64,000 nt of DNA, from the NCBI RefSeq assembly GCF_009659625.1, contig NZ_VOIW01000007.1, positions 1 through 64,000 on the forward strand. The letters run 5' to 3'. The position numbers were made by a program, and so were the translations under genes. The DNA is from Pseudomonas haemolytica. GTDB lineage: Bacteria; Pseudomonadota; Gammaproteobacteria; Pseudomonadales; Pseudomonadaceae. This document shows, one piece after another, positions 1 to 10,121 of the stretch. Every line of letters starts with the position of its first letter. The first letter of the stretch is position 1. A model generated the notes under the pieces. It worked only from the letters and a program-made list of their open reading frames with translations. It ran no database searches and was not told the DNA's origin.

Positions 1-66
1 GTGAAACGATGCATCGCCGATGGTAGTGTGGGGTTTCCCCATGTGAGAGTAGGTCATCGTCAAGAT
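1..66 (+). rRNA. rrf: 5S ribosomal RNA, 3' part
   Basis: The first bases match the 3' half of a gammaproteobacterial 5S rRNA, including the loop E/helix IV region and the end CCCCATGTGAGAGTAGG followed by TCATCGTCAAG. The final CATCGTCAAG would pair with the 5' end of the molecule, which lies left of the window. An intrinsic terminator follows within 10 bases, so this is the end of an rRNA operon. Confidence 0.95.
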
Positions 67-75
67 TAAATTCCG

Positions 76-107
76 AAACCCCAATTGCGAAAGCAGTTGG
101 GGTTTTG
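76..107 (+). terminator. Intrinsic terminator of the rRNA operon
   Basis: A 13-bp stem (76-88 with 93-105, one G-U pair) closes a GAAA tetraloop and runs into a T-rich tract. It lies directly behind the 5S rRNA end. The stretch from here to the recC start at 226 contains no further gene that I can support. Confidence 0.92.
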
Positions 108-225
108 TTTTGGGCGCTTGAAAAGTGTCCACCATGTCTGCGCACACCTGTCAGTCATGTGTCCGGGCCGTGCACCACAGTGCTAAAGTCCACCCCTCGA
201 TTTTGCTTTTCCCAAGGAAGCCGTT

Positions 226-3200
226 ATGCCGGACGCAATGTCCCTCAGCGCTGGATTCATGGTGGTTCACGGCAACCGCCTGGATGAACTGCGAAGCCTG
301 GTGGTCAGTTGGATGCGCCGCTACCCACTGGCGCCTTTGGAAAACGAAATCGCCCTGGTACAAAGCAACGGCATCGCTCAATGGCTCAAGCTGGCCTTGG
401 CCGAAGATCCGGAAGAAGACGATATGGGCGGTTGCGGCATTGCTGCTGCAATCGACGTGCAACTGCCTGGCAGCTTCATGTGGCAGCTCTACCGCATGGT
501 TTTGGGTCGTGACGAAATCCCGCCGAAGTCCTTGCTCGATAAAGCTCCGCTGACCTGGCGTCTCATGCGACTGTTACCCGAGCTGATTGACCAGCCGCAC
601 TTCGAACCTTTACAACGCTTCCTGACCCAAGACACCGACCTGCGCAAACGCTACCAACTCGCCGAGCGCCTGGCTGACTTGTTCGACCAATACCAGGTTT
701 ACCGCGCGGATTGGCTAGAGGATTGGGCCGCAGGCCGACACCAACTGCGCAATGGACGAGGCGAATCCAAACCCCTCAACCCTGCCAATTGCTGGCAAGC
801 CGAGTTATGGCGTGCGCTGCTGCTGGATGTGGGGGCAGAGGGCATGGCACAAAGTCGAGCCGGCGTTCACCAGCGCTTTATCGAACGCATCAACACTCTT
901 GAGCAAGCACCTCCAGGATTACCTTCCCGGGTGATTGTCTTCGGCATTTCATCGCTCCCGGCACAAGCGTTGGAAGCCCTGGCGGGCCTGGCCCGTTTCA
1001 GCCAAGTGCTACTCTGCGTACATAACCCTTGCCGCCACCACTGGTCCGACATCGTCGCCGACAAGGACTTGCTGCGTAACGAATACAAACGCCAGGCGCG
1101 CAAAGCGGGTATGCCGGTCACCATCGACCCACAAACCTTGCATCAGCACGCCCATCCGTTGCTCGCCGCCTGGGGCAAGCAGGGCCGCGATTACATCAGC
1201 CTGTTGGACAGTTACGATGACCCCAACAGCTACCGCGCCGCATTCCGCGATGGCCGCATTGACCTGTTCAGCGACAGCCAACCCACCACGCTGCTCAACC
1301 AGCTCCAGGACGATATCCTCGAACTGCGCCCACTGAGTGAAACCCGTGAGCTATGGCCCGCTGTCGACCTGGAGCTCGATGCTTCGATCCGTTTCCACAT
1401 CGCCCACAGCGCCCAGCGCGAAGTGGAAATCCTTCACGACCAACTGCTCCAACGCTTCAGTTCCGACCCAGCATTGCGCCCCCGGGACATCATCGTCATG
1501 GTCCCCGACGTCGACAGCTATGCGCCGCACATCCGTGCGGTTTTCGGCCAGCTTGAACGCAACGACCCACGCTTCATCCCTTTCACCCTCACCGACCAAG
1601 GCCAACGCGGCCGCGACCCTCTGCTGATCGCCGTCGAACACCTGCTGAAACTCCCCGACAGCCGCTTCCCCGTCAGCGAAATCCTCGACCTGCTCGACGT
1701 TCCCGCCCTGCGCGAACGTTTCGCTATCAAAGAGCGCGACCTGCCCACCTTGCATCGCTGGATCGAAGGCGCGGGCATCCGCTGGGGGCTCAACGCCGAG
1801 CAACGCGCCGGGTTAGGTTTACCTCAAGCGCTGGAGCAAAACAGCTGGCGATTCGGCCTGCGCCGTATGTTGCTGGGCTATGCCGTCGGCACTGGCACGG
1901 CCTGCGCCGGGATTGAGCCCTACGACGAAATCGGCGGCCTCGATGCGGCGCTGATCGGCCCACTAGTAGCCTTGCTCGATGCCTTGAACGACGCCCATCA
2001 GGCGCTCTCACAACCAGCCTCTCCCCAGGTGTGGGGCGAGCGACTGCAACGCCTGATGCAGCTGTTTTTCCTGCCCAGCAGTGAGCACGATGACTACCTG
2101 CTAGGCCATCTCGAACAATTAAGAGAGACCTGGCTGGAAACCTGCGAGGCTGTTGGATTGCAGGATGAGTTACCGCTTACCGTGGTCCGTGAGGCATGGC
2201 TGGCCGGGTTGGATCAAGGGCGCCTGTCCCAGCGCTTTCTCGCTGGAGCTGTCAATTTTTGCACCCTGATGCCCATGCGGGCGATCCCATTCAAGCTGGT
2301 CTGCCTGCTGGGCATGAACGACGGCGACTATCCGCGTGCCCAGCCGCCCCTGGACTTCGACCTGATGGGCAGCGACTACCGCCCCGGCGACCGTTCACGC
2401 CGTGAAGACGACCGCTACTTACTGCTCGAAGCGCTACTGTCGGCCCGCGACCAGCTCTATATCAGTTGGGTAGGCCGCAGCATCCGCGACAACAGCGATC
2501 GCCCGGCCTCTGTGTTGATCGGTCAATTGCGCGATCACCTCGCCAGCGGCTGGCAGCACGTCAAAAACGATGAAGCGCTTATCGACGCAATGACCCAGGA
2601 GCATCCGCTCCAGCCCTTCAGCGCCCGCTACTTCCACGCAGGTGATCCGCTGTTCAGCTATGCGCGCGAATGGCAATTACTGCATGAAACGCCGGTCGCC
2701 ATCAGCTCAGAGAATGCGTTGGCGCAACATCAACAGGAAGAACCCTTGAGCCTCGGCCAGTTACAGGATTTCCTGCGCAACCCGGTTAAACATTTCTTCA
2801 GTCAGCGTCTGAAAGTGTTCTTCGAAGCCGCCGAAGTGCCGCTGGCCGACGAAGAGCCTTTCGTCCTGGACGCGCTGCAACGTTACAGCCTCAGCGACAG
2901 CCTGCTGAGCGCCGCACTGACCCAGCCTGATCACCTCGACCAGGCCCTCAATGCCCAGGCCCTGCGCCTGCAAGGCAGCGGCCTGCTGCCGATGGTCGGT
3001 TTTGGTGAGTGTCTGCGTAATGAGCTGATCGAGCCGTTGCCTGATTTGGTGCAGCGCTATCAACAACTTCTGGCGCTTTGGCCAACCCCGCATACCGGCG
3101 CTGAACCGATCAGTTTCGAGTATCAGGGCATCCAGCTTGAAGGCTGGATCAGCGGCCTGCATCGACGCGCTGATGGTGGCTTGTTAAGCGTTACCACCAT

Positions 3201-3678
3201 CCCCAACAGCATTGGCTCGATCAAGACCCGCAAGTGGCATCGCCTGATCCGCCCTTGGGTCAACCATGTGGTGGCCTGCGCCTGCGGCCTGCCATTGAGC
3301 ACTGGCCTGGTCGCGAGTGACGACACCTTGCTGCTGGCCCCGCTGGATAAGCCCACTGCGCAGGAAATCCTTGGCCACCTGCTGCTGGCCTGGCACACCG
3401 GCATGAGCACACCGCTGCCTGTCGCGGTGAAAACCGCCTTCGCCTGGCTCGGCCAGACCGATCCTGCCAAGGCCCAAGCCGCGGCCAGTAAAGCCTACGA
3501 AGGCGATGGCATAACCACCGACGGCGAGCGCCGCGAAACGCCCGCACTCACGCGACAATTTCCCGACTACGCCTCTTTGGTTGCCAGTGAAGAATTCGAA
3601 GGCTGGTGCGAAACCCTGTATCGCCCCCTGATCAACGCCCCATGGCGATCACTCTCCAACACGGAGGCCGGCGCATGA
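226..3678 (+). CDS. recC: RecBCD enzyme subunit RecC (exodeoxyribonuclease V gamma chain)
   Basis: The 1150-residue product matches the RecC family in length and content. RecC is the Chi-recognising subunit of the RecBCD helicase-nuclease, which processes DNA double-strand ends for recombination. Near the N-terminus the HGNRLDELR and EIALVQSNGIAQWLKL motifs are typical of the family; a PMRAIPFKLVCLLGMNDGDYPR block lies near residues 685-705. The ATG at 226 has AAGGA about 8 bases upstream; a second in-frame ATG four codons later is possible. The stop overlaps the recB start as ATGA, which implies translational coupling. Confidence 0.95.
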   Translation: MPDAMSLSAGFMVVHGNRLDELRSLVVSWMRRYPLAPLENEIALVQSNGIAQWLKLALAEDPEEDDMGGCGIAAAIDVQLPGSFMWQLYRMVLGRDEIPPKSLLDKAPLTWRLMRLLPELIDQPHFEPLQRFLTQDTDLRKRYQLAERLADLFDQYQVYRADWLEDWAAGRHQLRNGRGESKPLNPANCWQAELWRALLLDVGAEGMAQSRAGVHQRFIERINTLEQAPPGLPSRVIVFGISSLPAQALEALAGLARFSQVLLCVHNPCRHHWSDIVADKDLLRNEYKRQARKAGMPVTIDPQTLHQHAHPLLAAWGKQGRDYISLLDSYDDPNSYRAAFRDGRIDLFSDSQPTTLLNQLQDDILELRPLSETRELWPAVDLELDASIRFHIAHSAQREVEILHDQLLQRFSSDPALRPRDIIVMVPDVDSYAPHIRAVFGQLERNDPRFIPFTLTDQGQRGRDPLLIAVEHLLKLPDSRFPVSEILDLLDVPALRERFAIKERDLPTLHRWIEGAGIRWGLNAEQRAGLGLPQALEQNSWRFGLRRMLLGYAVGTGTACAGIEPYDEIGGLDAALIGPLVALLDALNDAHQALSQPASPQVWGERLQRLMQLFFLPSSEHDDYLLGHLEQLRETWLETCEAVGLQDELPLTVVREAWLAGLDQGRLSQRFLAGAVNFCTLMPMRAIPFKLVCLLGMNDGDYPRAQPPLDFDLMGSDYRPGDRSRREDDRYLLLEALLSARDQLYISWVGRSIRDNSDRPASVLIGQLRDHLASGWQHVKNDEALIDAMTQEHPLQPFSARYFHAGDPLFSYAREWQLLHETPVAISSENALAQHQQEEPLSLGQLQDFLRNPVKHFFSQRLKVFFEAAEVPLADEEPFVLDALQRYSLSDSLLSAALTQPDHLDQALNAQALRLQGSGLLPMVGFGECLRNELIEPLPDLVQRYQQLLALWPTPHTGAEPISFEYQGIQLEGWISGLHRRADGGLLSVTTIPNSIGSIKTRKWHRLIRPWVNHVVACACGLPLSTGLVASDDTLLLAPLDKPTAQEILGHLLLAWHTGMSTPLPVAVKTAFAWLGQTDPAKAQAAASKAYEGDGITTDGERRETPALTRQFPDYASLVASEEFEGWCETLYRPLINAPWRSLSNTEAGA

Positions 3679-6600
3679 TTGGCAAACCTTTGGCCCTGGC
3701 GTTCCCGCTTAAAGGCAGCCAGTTGATTGAGGCCAGTGCCGGCACTGGCAAGACCTTCACCATATCTGCCTTGTACCTGCGCCTGGTGCTCGGCCACGGT
3801 GGTGATGACTCCGGCTTCGGCCGCGAACTGCTACCGCCGCAAATCCTCGTTGTGACGTTCACCGACGCCGCTACCAAAGAGCTGCGTGAACGCATCCGCA
3901 TCCGCCTGGCCGAAGCCGCGCGTTTCTTCCGCGACGAAATCGAGCAGCCCGATGCGTTGATCGCCGACTTGCGCGATCAATACGCCCCTGAACAATGGCC
4001 CGCCTGCGCCAACCGCCTGGACATCGCCGCGCAATGGATGGATGAAGCCGCTGTCTCGACGATTCACAGTTGGTGCCAGCGCATGCTGCGCGAACACGCG
4101 TTCGACAGCGGCAGCCTGTTCACCCAGACCCTGGAAACCGACCACAGCGACCTGCTGGGCGAAGTGCTGCGCGACTACTGGCGGCTGTTCTGCTACCCGA
4201 TGCACGACGACGCGCTCAACTGGGTGCGCAGCCATTGGGGCGGCCCCGCTGCACTGATGCCGCGAGTGCGTGCGCTGTTCGGCAGCGAGCGGCCAACCGA
4301 CGAAAGCCGCGAGCCGGCCGAACTGATCAACGCCTGCCTGCAAGAACGCCGTGCCGCGCTGGTAAACCTGAAGGCGCCTTGGCAACAATGGGCCGTCGAG
4401 CTGCGGGATATCTGCCTGCAAGCCGTCGCGGCCAAAGCTGTCGATGGGCGCAAGATGCAAGCGCGCTATTTCGAACCCTGGTTCGAAAAGATCAGCGCCT
4501 GGGCCGCTGATGAAACCCTGGAACAACTGGACATCGGCACCGGCTTCACGCGCCTCACGCCCGACGGCATGGCCGAAGCCTGGAAGGGCGAACCGCCGCA
4601 GCACCCCGGGATCGACGCCATGGCCGGCCTCAAGGCCAGCCTCGACGCTTTGCCAACGCCAGACGCGGCGGTGTTGCAACACGCTGCCGGCTGGGTAGGT
4701 AAACGCTTCGAAGAAGAGAAACGTCGCCGCGCAGAGATGGGCTTCGACGACATGCTGATCCGCCTCAACGCCGCCCTTCAAGCCGACGGTGGCGAGCGCT
4801 TGGCCAGCGTGATCCGCGAGCAGTTCCCGGTGGCGCTGATTGATGAATTCCAAGACACCGATCCGGTGCAATACAGCATCTTTGACAGCATCTACCGCAT
4901 CGAGGAAAACCACCTTGACAGTGGCTTGTTCCTGATCGGCGACCCTAAGCAGGCGATCTACGCCTTTCGCGGCGCCGACATCTACACCTACCTGCGTGCC
5001 CGGCAGTCCACCACCGGTCGTCATCACACCCTGGGCACCAACTTCCGTTCCAGCCATGCGATGGTCGAGGCGGTGAACCACGTGTTCCAGCGTGCGGAAA
5101 CCGGCCGTGGCGCGTTCCTGTTTCGCGAGCCCGATGGCGAAAACCCGGTGCCGTTCCACCCGGTACTGTCCCAGGGCCGCAGAGAGCACCTGCAGGTCGA
5201 CGGCCAAGCGCTTGCGGCCATGAACCTTTGGCACCTGCCCACCGACCAGCCGATCTCCAATGCGGTTTATCGTCAGCACTTGGCTGCCGCCTGCGCCACG
5301 CAGATCGTCGCGTTGCTCAATGGTGGGCAGCAAGGCACCGCAGGCTTTGTAAAAGATCACAGCTTCAAGGGTGTGCTGCCGTCAGACATCGCCATCCTCG
5401 TGCGCGACGGCAAGGAAGCCCAGGCCGTGCGTGCCGAGCTGGCCAGCCGTTGCGTGCGCAGTGTGTACCTGTCGGATAAAGACTCGGTGTTCGCCGCCCA
5501 GGAAGCCCACGACCTGTTGGCCTGGCTCAAGGCGTGCGCCGAGCCGGATGTCGAGCGCCCGCTGCGCGCCGCGTTGGCCTGCATCACCTTGAACCTGTCG
5601 CTGGCGGAACTGGAGCGTCTGAACCAGGACGAACTGGCGTGGGAATCCCGCGTCATGCAGTTCCGCGGCTACCGTTCCATCTGGCGTACCCAAGGCGTGC
5701 TGCCGATGCTGCGTCGCCTGCTTCATGACTTCAAGCTGCCGCAAACCCTTATCGCCCGCAGCGATGGCGAGCGTGTGCTGACCAACCTGTTGCACCTCAG
5801 TGAACTGTTGCAACAGGCCGCCTCGGAACTGGATGGTGAGCAGGCGTTGATTCGTCATCTGGCCGAACACCTGGCGCTGTCGGGTCAGGCCGGTGAAGAA
5901 CAGATCCTGCGCCTGGAAAGCGATGAGCAACTGGTCAAAGTGGTGACCATCCACAAATCCAAGGGCCTGGAATACGACTTGGTGTTTCTGCCCTTTATCT
6001 GTTCGGCCAAACCCGTGGATGGCAGTCGCTTGCCGCTGCATTACCACGATGAACAGGGCCGATCCCAAGTGAGCCTGCGGCCGACGGCCGAGCTGATTGC
6101 CCAAGCCGACGACGAGCGCCTGGCCGAAGACCTGCGCTTGTTCTACGTGGCGTTGACCCGCGCCAAACACGCGTGCTGGCTGGGCATCGCCGACCTCAAG
6201 CGTGGCAATAACAGCAGCTCGGTCTTGCACCTGTCGGCCTTGGGCTATTTGCTCGGTGCCGGCGCGTCGCTGGGCGAGTCCGCCGGTCTGGCGCGCTGGT
6301 TGCTGGACTTGCAGGAAGGCTGCCCGGCGATCAGTTATGCCCTTGTGCCGGATGCGCAAGACATCGTGTTCCACCCGCCGCGCAATGAAGCGACCTTGCT
6401 CGCGCCGTTGCTGCCTAAACGCAAGGCTGCGGAAAACTGGTGGATCGCGTCCTACAGCGCCTTGCGCATTGGCGACAGCATGAGCGCCGCCAACCTCGAA
6501 GCGCCAGAAAGCCCACAGGCCCAGAAGCTGTTCGACGACGAGCGCCTCGACCCTGATGCACCACGGGAAGTGGTGGCGTCCGGCGGTGATATTCACCGTT

Positions 6601-7346
6601 TCCCACGCGGCCCCAATCCAGGCACCTTCCTTCACGGTTTGTTGGAGTGGGCCGGTGAAGAGGGTTTCAACGTGACGCCCGAGGCCATCGAAAAAGCCGT
6701 GGGCGCTCGCTGTAACCGACGCAACTGGGAAGGCTGGATCGTCACCCTCAGCGGCTGGCTGGGTCATCTGCTGCAAACGCCGTTGCCCCTGTACAACGAG
6801 CACGTCACCCTCAGCGGCCTGCAGCAGTACCAGATCGAAATGGAGTTCTGGTTCGCCAGTCACAAAGTCGATGTGCTTGCCCTCGACAAACTTGTGTGCC
6901 AACACACCCACGGCGGTGTCTCCCGCGTGGCCGCCGAACCGGTGCTGCTCAACGGTATGTTCAAGGGTTTTATCGACCTGACGTTCGAGCACGATGGCCG
7001 CTACTACGTGGCGGATTACAAATCCAACTGGCTCGGCCCTGACGATTCGGCCTACACCTTTGATGCCATGGAGCATTCGATCCTTGAGCATCGGTACGAC
7101 CTGCAATACGTACTTTACCTGCTGGCCCTGCACCGCCAGCTCAAGGCACGCCTGCCGGATTACGATTACGACCAGCATGTCGGCGGTGCTCTGTACCTGT
7201 TCCTGCGCGGTACCCAGTCGGTGAGCCAGGGTGCGTATTTCACCCGGCCGCCCCGTGAGCTGATCGAGGGGCTGGACCTGTTGTTCCAGGGCAAGCCCAT
7301 TCCGCCCAAGGTTGAGCCCGCCTGGGAACAAGGAGTGCTGCTATGA
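3675..7346 (+). CDS. recB: RecBCD enzyme subunit RecB (helicase-nuclease beta chain)
   Basis: The 1223-residue product is the 3'-to-5' helicase and nuclease subunit of RecBCD. A Walker A motif (ASAGTGKT) lies at residues 20-27, the Walker B box reads LIDEFQDTDP, and helicase motif V/VI regions include TIHKSKGLEYDLVFLP and LFYVALTRAKHA. The C-terminal nuclease domain is intact: GFIDLTFEHDGRYYVADYKS carries the Asp and Lys active-site residues. The frame is open 23 codons further upstream, but I place the start at 3675 because GGAGG precedes it and ATGA overlaps the recC stop. Confidence 0.95.
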   Translation: MIGKPLALAFPLKGSQLIEASAGTGKTFTISALYLRLVLGHGGDDSGFGRELLPPQILVVTFTDAATKELRERIRIRLAEAARFFRDEIEQPDALIADLRDQYAPEQWPACANRLDIAAQWMDEAAVSTIHSWCQRMLREHAFDSGSLFTQTLETDHSDLLGEVLRDYWRLFCYPMHDDALNWVRSHWGGPAALMPRVRALFGSERPTDESREPAELINACLQERRAALVNLKAPWQQWAVELRDICLQAVAAKAVDGRKMQARYFEPWFEKISAWAADETLEQLDIGTGFTRLTPDGMAEAWKGEPPQHPGIDAMAGLKASLDALPTPDAAVLQHAAGWVGKRFEEEKRRRAEMGFDDMLIRLNAALQADGGERLASVIREQFPVALIDEFQDTDPVQYSIFDSIYRIEENHLDSGLFLIGDPKQAIYAFRGADIYTYLRARQSTTGRHHTLGTNFRSSHAMVEAVNHVFQRAETGRGAFLFREPDGENPVPFHPVLSQGRREHLQVDGQALAAMNLWHLPTDQPISNAVYRQHLAAACATQIVALLNGGQQGTAGFVKDHSFKGVLPSDIAILVRDGKEAQAVRAELASRCVRSVYLSDKDSVFAAQEAHDLLAWLKACAEPDVERPLRAALACITLNLSLAELERLNQDELAWESRVMQFRGYRSIWRTQGVLPMLRRLLHDFKLPQTLIARSDGERVLTNLLHLSELLQQAASELDGEQALIRHLAEHLALSGQAGEEQILRLESDEQLVKVVTIHKSKGLEYDLVFLPFICSAKPVDGSRLPLHYHDEQGRSQVSLRPTAELIAQADDERLAEDLRLFYVALTRAKHACWLGIADLKRGNNSSSVLHLSALGYLLGAGASLGESAGLARWLLDLQEGCPAISYALVPDAQDIVFHPPRNEATLLAPLLPKRKAAENWWIASYSALRIGDSMSAANLEAPESPQAQKLFDDERLDPDAPREVVASGGDIHRFPRGPNPGTFLHGLLEWAGEEGFNVTPEAIEKAVGARCNRRNWEGWIVTLSGWLGHLLQTPLPLYNEHVTLSGLQQYQIEMEFWFASHKVDVLALDKLVCQHTHGGVSRVAAEPVLLNGMFKGFIDLTFEHDGRYYVADYKSNWLGPDDSAYTFDAMEHSILEHRYDLQYVLYLLALHRQLKARLPDYDYDQHVGGALYLFLRGTQSVSQGAYFTRPPRELIEGLDLLFQGKPIPPKVEPAWEQGVLL

Positions 7347-9412
7347 GCCTGTCGCCGTTACCGCTGGAGGAGCTATTGCCCCTCAACCGCGCCGCGGACC
7401 TGTTGCAACTGCTGGAGCGTTGGGTCGAGCGTGGTTGGTTGCGTGCCTTGGACAAAGCGTTCGTCGGCTTCCTGTACGAGCTTGATCCCCATTCTGATCC
7501 ATTGGTGCTGTTGGCTGCAGCCTTGACCAGCCACCAGTTGGGCCATGGTCATGTCTGCCTGGACCTGTTCGAAACCCTTAATGCGCCGGATTTCGCCCTG
7601 TCACTGCCGCCCGAAGGCGACCTGCACACCGGGGCCATGCTGCTGCCGTCGCAGTTGCTGCACGGTCTGGACGGCGCCCATTGGTGTCATGCCCTGGCTT
7701 GCAGCCAACTGGTCGCGCTGGCGGTCGATAGCAGCGACGCGGCCCAGAGCCGGCCGTTGGTGTTGTCTGGCAAACGTCTGTACCTGCGCCGCTACTGGGC
7801 CTACGAGCGACGTATCGACAGTGCCCTGCGTTTGCGCCTGGCGACCGTGGAAAGGGCCGCCGCCGATTTGCCGCAGCGCCTCAATCGCCTGTTCGATCAA
7901 CCGGCGCCCGATGGCGTGATTGACTGGCAAAAACTTGCCTGCGCGCTGGCGACCCGTGGCGCATTCAGTATTGTCACTGGCGGCCCCGGCACCGGCAAAA
8001 CCACCACGGTGGTACGCCTGCTCGCACTTTTGCAGGCGCCCGCCGTGGAGGCCGGCAGCCCGTTGCGCATCCGCCTGGCCGCGCCGACCGGTAAAGCCGC
8101 GGCGCGCCTGACCGAATCCATCAGTCAGCAAGTGCTGTCGCTGACAGTGCCCGACAATGTGCGGGAAAAAATCCCGACCCAGGTCACTACTGTCCACCGC
8201 CTGTTGGGCAGCCGCCCGGGAACTCGGCACTTCCGTCATCACCTGGGTAACCCATTGCCTTTGGATGTGCTGGTAGTAGACGAAGCCTCGATGATCGACC
8301 TGGAAATGATGGCCAACCTGCTCGACGCCTTGCCGCCCCATGCCCGCTTAATACTGCTGGGCGACAAGGATCAGCTGGCGTCGGTGGAAGCGGGGGCCGT
8401 ACTCGGCGATTTGTGCCGCGATGCCGAAGCCGGCTGGTACAGCCCGCACACGCGCCAATGGCTGCAAGCGGTCAGCGGCGAAGACCTCAGTGCCAGCGGC
8501 CTGCAAGAAGATCTCGACGGTAGCCATCCCCTGGCCCAGCAAGTGGTGATGCTGCGCTATTCGCGACGCTTCGGGGAAGGCAGCGGCATCGGCCAACTGG
8601 CGCGCTGGGTCAACCAGCAAAACGCCGAAGAGGCCCGCCAGCTGTTAGCCGCACGTCGTCACGACGACCTGTTCTGCGTCAGCCTCAAGGGCGAACAGGA
8701 TCACGCCCTTGAGCGCCTGGTACTGGACGGGCAGGGCGAGGGTGCCCAAGGCTATCGCTACTATCTGAACCTGCTGCAATCGGCACGCCCACCTCTCGAT
8801 ACACCGCGTGACGATCACGCCTGGACCCATTGGGCGCAACAATTGCTGCAAGCCTTCGACGCGTTCCAACTGCTCTGCGCCGTGCGTAAAGGCCCATGGG
8901 GTGTCGAGGGGCTGAACCTGCGCATCACTGCGGCCCTGCGCAAAGTGCGTCTGATCGAAGGCGACGAACAGTGGTACGAAGGCCGTCCGGTGCTGATGAC
9001 CCGCAACGACTACGGCCTTGGCCTGATGAACGGCGATATCGGCATCGCGCTGAAATTGCCCGAAAGCGACGGTGGCCCCCCAGTGCTGCGCGTGGCCTTC
9101 CCGCGAAACGATGGCCAGGGTGGCGTGCGCTTCGTGTTGCCCAGCCGGCTCAATGACGTGGAAACCGTGTACGCAATGACCGTGCACAAATCCCAGGGGT
9201 CGGAGTTCACCCACACCGCACTGATCCTGCCGGATGCCCTGAACCCGGTGCTGACCAAAGAGCTGATCTACACCGGCATCACCCGCGCCAAGCGTTGGTT
9301 CAGCCTGATCGAGCTGCGGGGAGGCGTGTTTGAGGAAGCGGTGCGGCGCAAGGTTAAACGCTTGAGCGGACTCATGCTGGAGCTGGACGCTATGCCTGAA
9401 AAAACTGACTAA
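7343..9412 (+). CDS. recD: RecBCD enzyme subunit RecD (5'-3' helicase alpha chain)
   Basis: The 689-residue product is the 5'-to-3' motor of RecBCD. Walker A (GGPGTGKTTT) begins near residue 213, Walker B is VVDEASMID, and the C-terminal TVHKSQGSEF and YTGITRAKRW blocks are superfamily 1 helicase motifs V and VI. It starts at the ATG that overlaps the recB stop as ATGA. The recC-recB-recD order without ptrA is normal for Pseudomonas. No frameshift or missing motif is seen, so the whole enzyme should be functional. Confidence 0.95.
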   Translation: MSLSPLPLEELLPLNRAADLLQLLERWVERGWLRALDKAFVGFLYELDPHSDPLVLLAAALTSHQLGHGHVCLDLFETLNAPDFALSLPPEGDLHTGAMLLPSQLLHGLDGAHWCHALACSQLVALAVDSSDAAQSRPLVLSGKRLYLRRYWAYERRIDSALRLRLATVERAAADLPQRLNRLFDQPAPDGVIDWQKLACALATRGAFSIVTGGPGTGKTTTVVRLLALLQAPAVEAGSPLRIRLAAPTGKAAARLTESISQQVLSLTVPDNVREKIPTQVTTVHRLLGSRPGTRHFRHHLGNPLPLDVLVVDEASMIDLEMMANLLDALPPHARLILLGDKDQLASVEAGAVLGDLCRDAEAGWYSPHTRQWLQAVSGEDLSASGLQEDLDGSHPLAQQVVMLRYSRRFGEGSGIGQLARWVNQQNAEEARQLLAARRHDDLFCVSLKGEQDHALERLVLDGQGEGAQGYRYYLNLLQSARPPLDTPRDDHAWTHWAQQLLQAFDAFQLLCAVRKGPWGVEGLNLRITAALRKVRLIEGDEQWYEGRPVLMTRNDYGLGLMNGDIGIALKLPESDGGPPVLRVAFPRNDGQGGVRFVLPSRLNDVETVYAMTVHKSQGSEFTHTALILPDALNPVLTKELIYTGITRAKRWFSLIELRGGVFEEAVRRKVKRLSGLMLELDAMPEKTD

Positions 9413-9428
9413 TTGGTCATGCAATATT

Positions 9429-9439
9429 TCTGATTCAGA
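9429..9439. promoter_or_regulatory. Short palindrome upstream of yfiR
   Basis: TCTGA-T-TCAGA is a perfect inverted repeat, followed by two further CTGA copies in a T/A-rich tract ending in a run of A. It lies 17 bases after the recD stop and about 115 bases before yfiR. It could be an operator for the yfiRNB operon or a weak recD terminator; the sequence alone does not decide. Confidence 0.3.
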
Positions 9440-9554
9440 TGTCTGATTTTTCTGAAAAAATAGTGCGCCCCGCGCAAGCTGTGTTTCGTGGGAATTTTCG
9501 CCGCTGTGCTATCGTTGCGGCATCACCTTGGAAAACACCGGAGAGAATTGCTGC

Positions 9555-10121
9555 ATGAACGTGGCTGTCTCGCCCACAGAGCGCAGTTTGAGCTGGAGAC
9601 GCATGTTACTGGTGGCGGTTCTGTGCCTGCTCGCGCCCCACGTATGGGCGCAGACGCCCAGCCCGGCTGATCATCGCGCCCAGTCGGTCACCCAAGTGGT
9701 TCTCGGTATCCTCAGCTATGCCCGGTGGCCGGTGGAACCTGCGCAGTTGCGGCTGTGCATTGTCGGGCCGACCCAGTACACCGATGACTTGGTCAAAGGC
9801 ACCACACAAGCCACCGGCCGTCCGGTGCTGGTGCGCCGCCTGCTGGTCGATAATCCCGATATTGTCAGCGCCTGTGACGCCGTCTACATCGGCAAACTCA
9901 CTGCCGACGAGCGCAACCGCTTGTTCACCTCGCTGATTGGCCACCCAGTGCTCAGCATCAGCGAAGGGGGCGACCAATGCACGGTGGGCAGCCTGTTCTG
10001 CCTGCGGGTGGGCGATGAGCAGGTATCGTTCGAGGTCAACCTGGATTCCGTCGCTCGCAGCGGCGTGCGCATCCATCCCAGCGTGTTGCAGTTATCCCGC
10101 CGTCGAGCGCCTGGGTCATGA
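9555..10121 (+). CDS. yfiR: YfiR, periplasmic repressor of the diguanylate cyclase YfiN
   Basis: The 188-residue product begins with a hydrophobic export signal (MLLVAVLCLLAPHVWAQ, cleavage likely after AWA or WAQ) and continues as a YfiR domain with paired cysteines in the C-terminal part (DQCTVGSLFCLRVG). In P. aeruginosa YfiR folds in the periplasm and holds YfiN inactive; redox or envelope stress releases it. GGAGAG precedes the chosen ATG by 9 bases, better than the upstream in-frame start at 9528. The stop overlaps yfiN (ATGA). Confidence 0.9.
   Translation: MNVAVSPTERSLSWRRMLLVAVLCLLAPHVWAQTPSPADHRAQSVTQVVLGILSYARWPVEPAQLRLCIVGPTQYTDDLVKGTTQATGRPVLVRRLLVDNPDIVSACDAVYIGKLTADERNRLFTSLIGHPVLSISEGGDQCTVGSLFCLRVGDEQVSFEVNLDSVARSGVRIHPSVLQLSRRRAPGS

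Noticed and set aside
3831..7331. Two long minus-strand frames (509 and 649 codons) opposite recB
   Set aside because: Antisense shadows of recB; rich in H, Q, R, G and V as expected from reverse-complemented GC-rich codons, with no domain.
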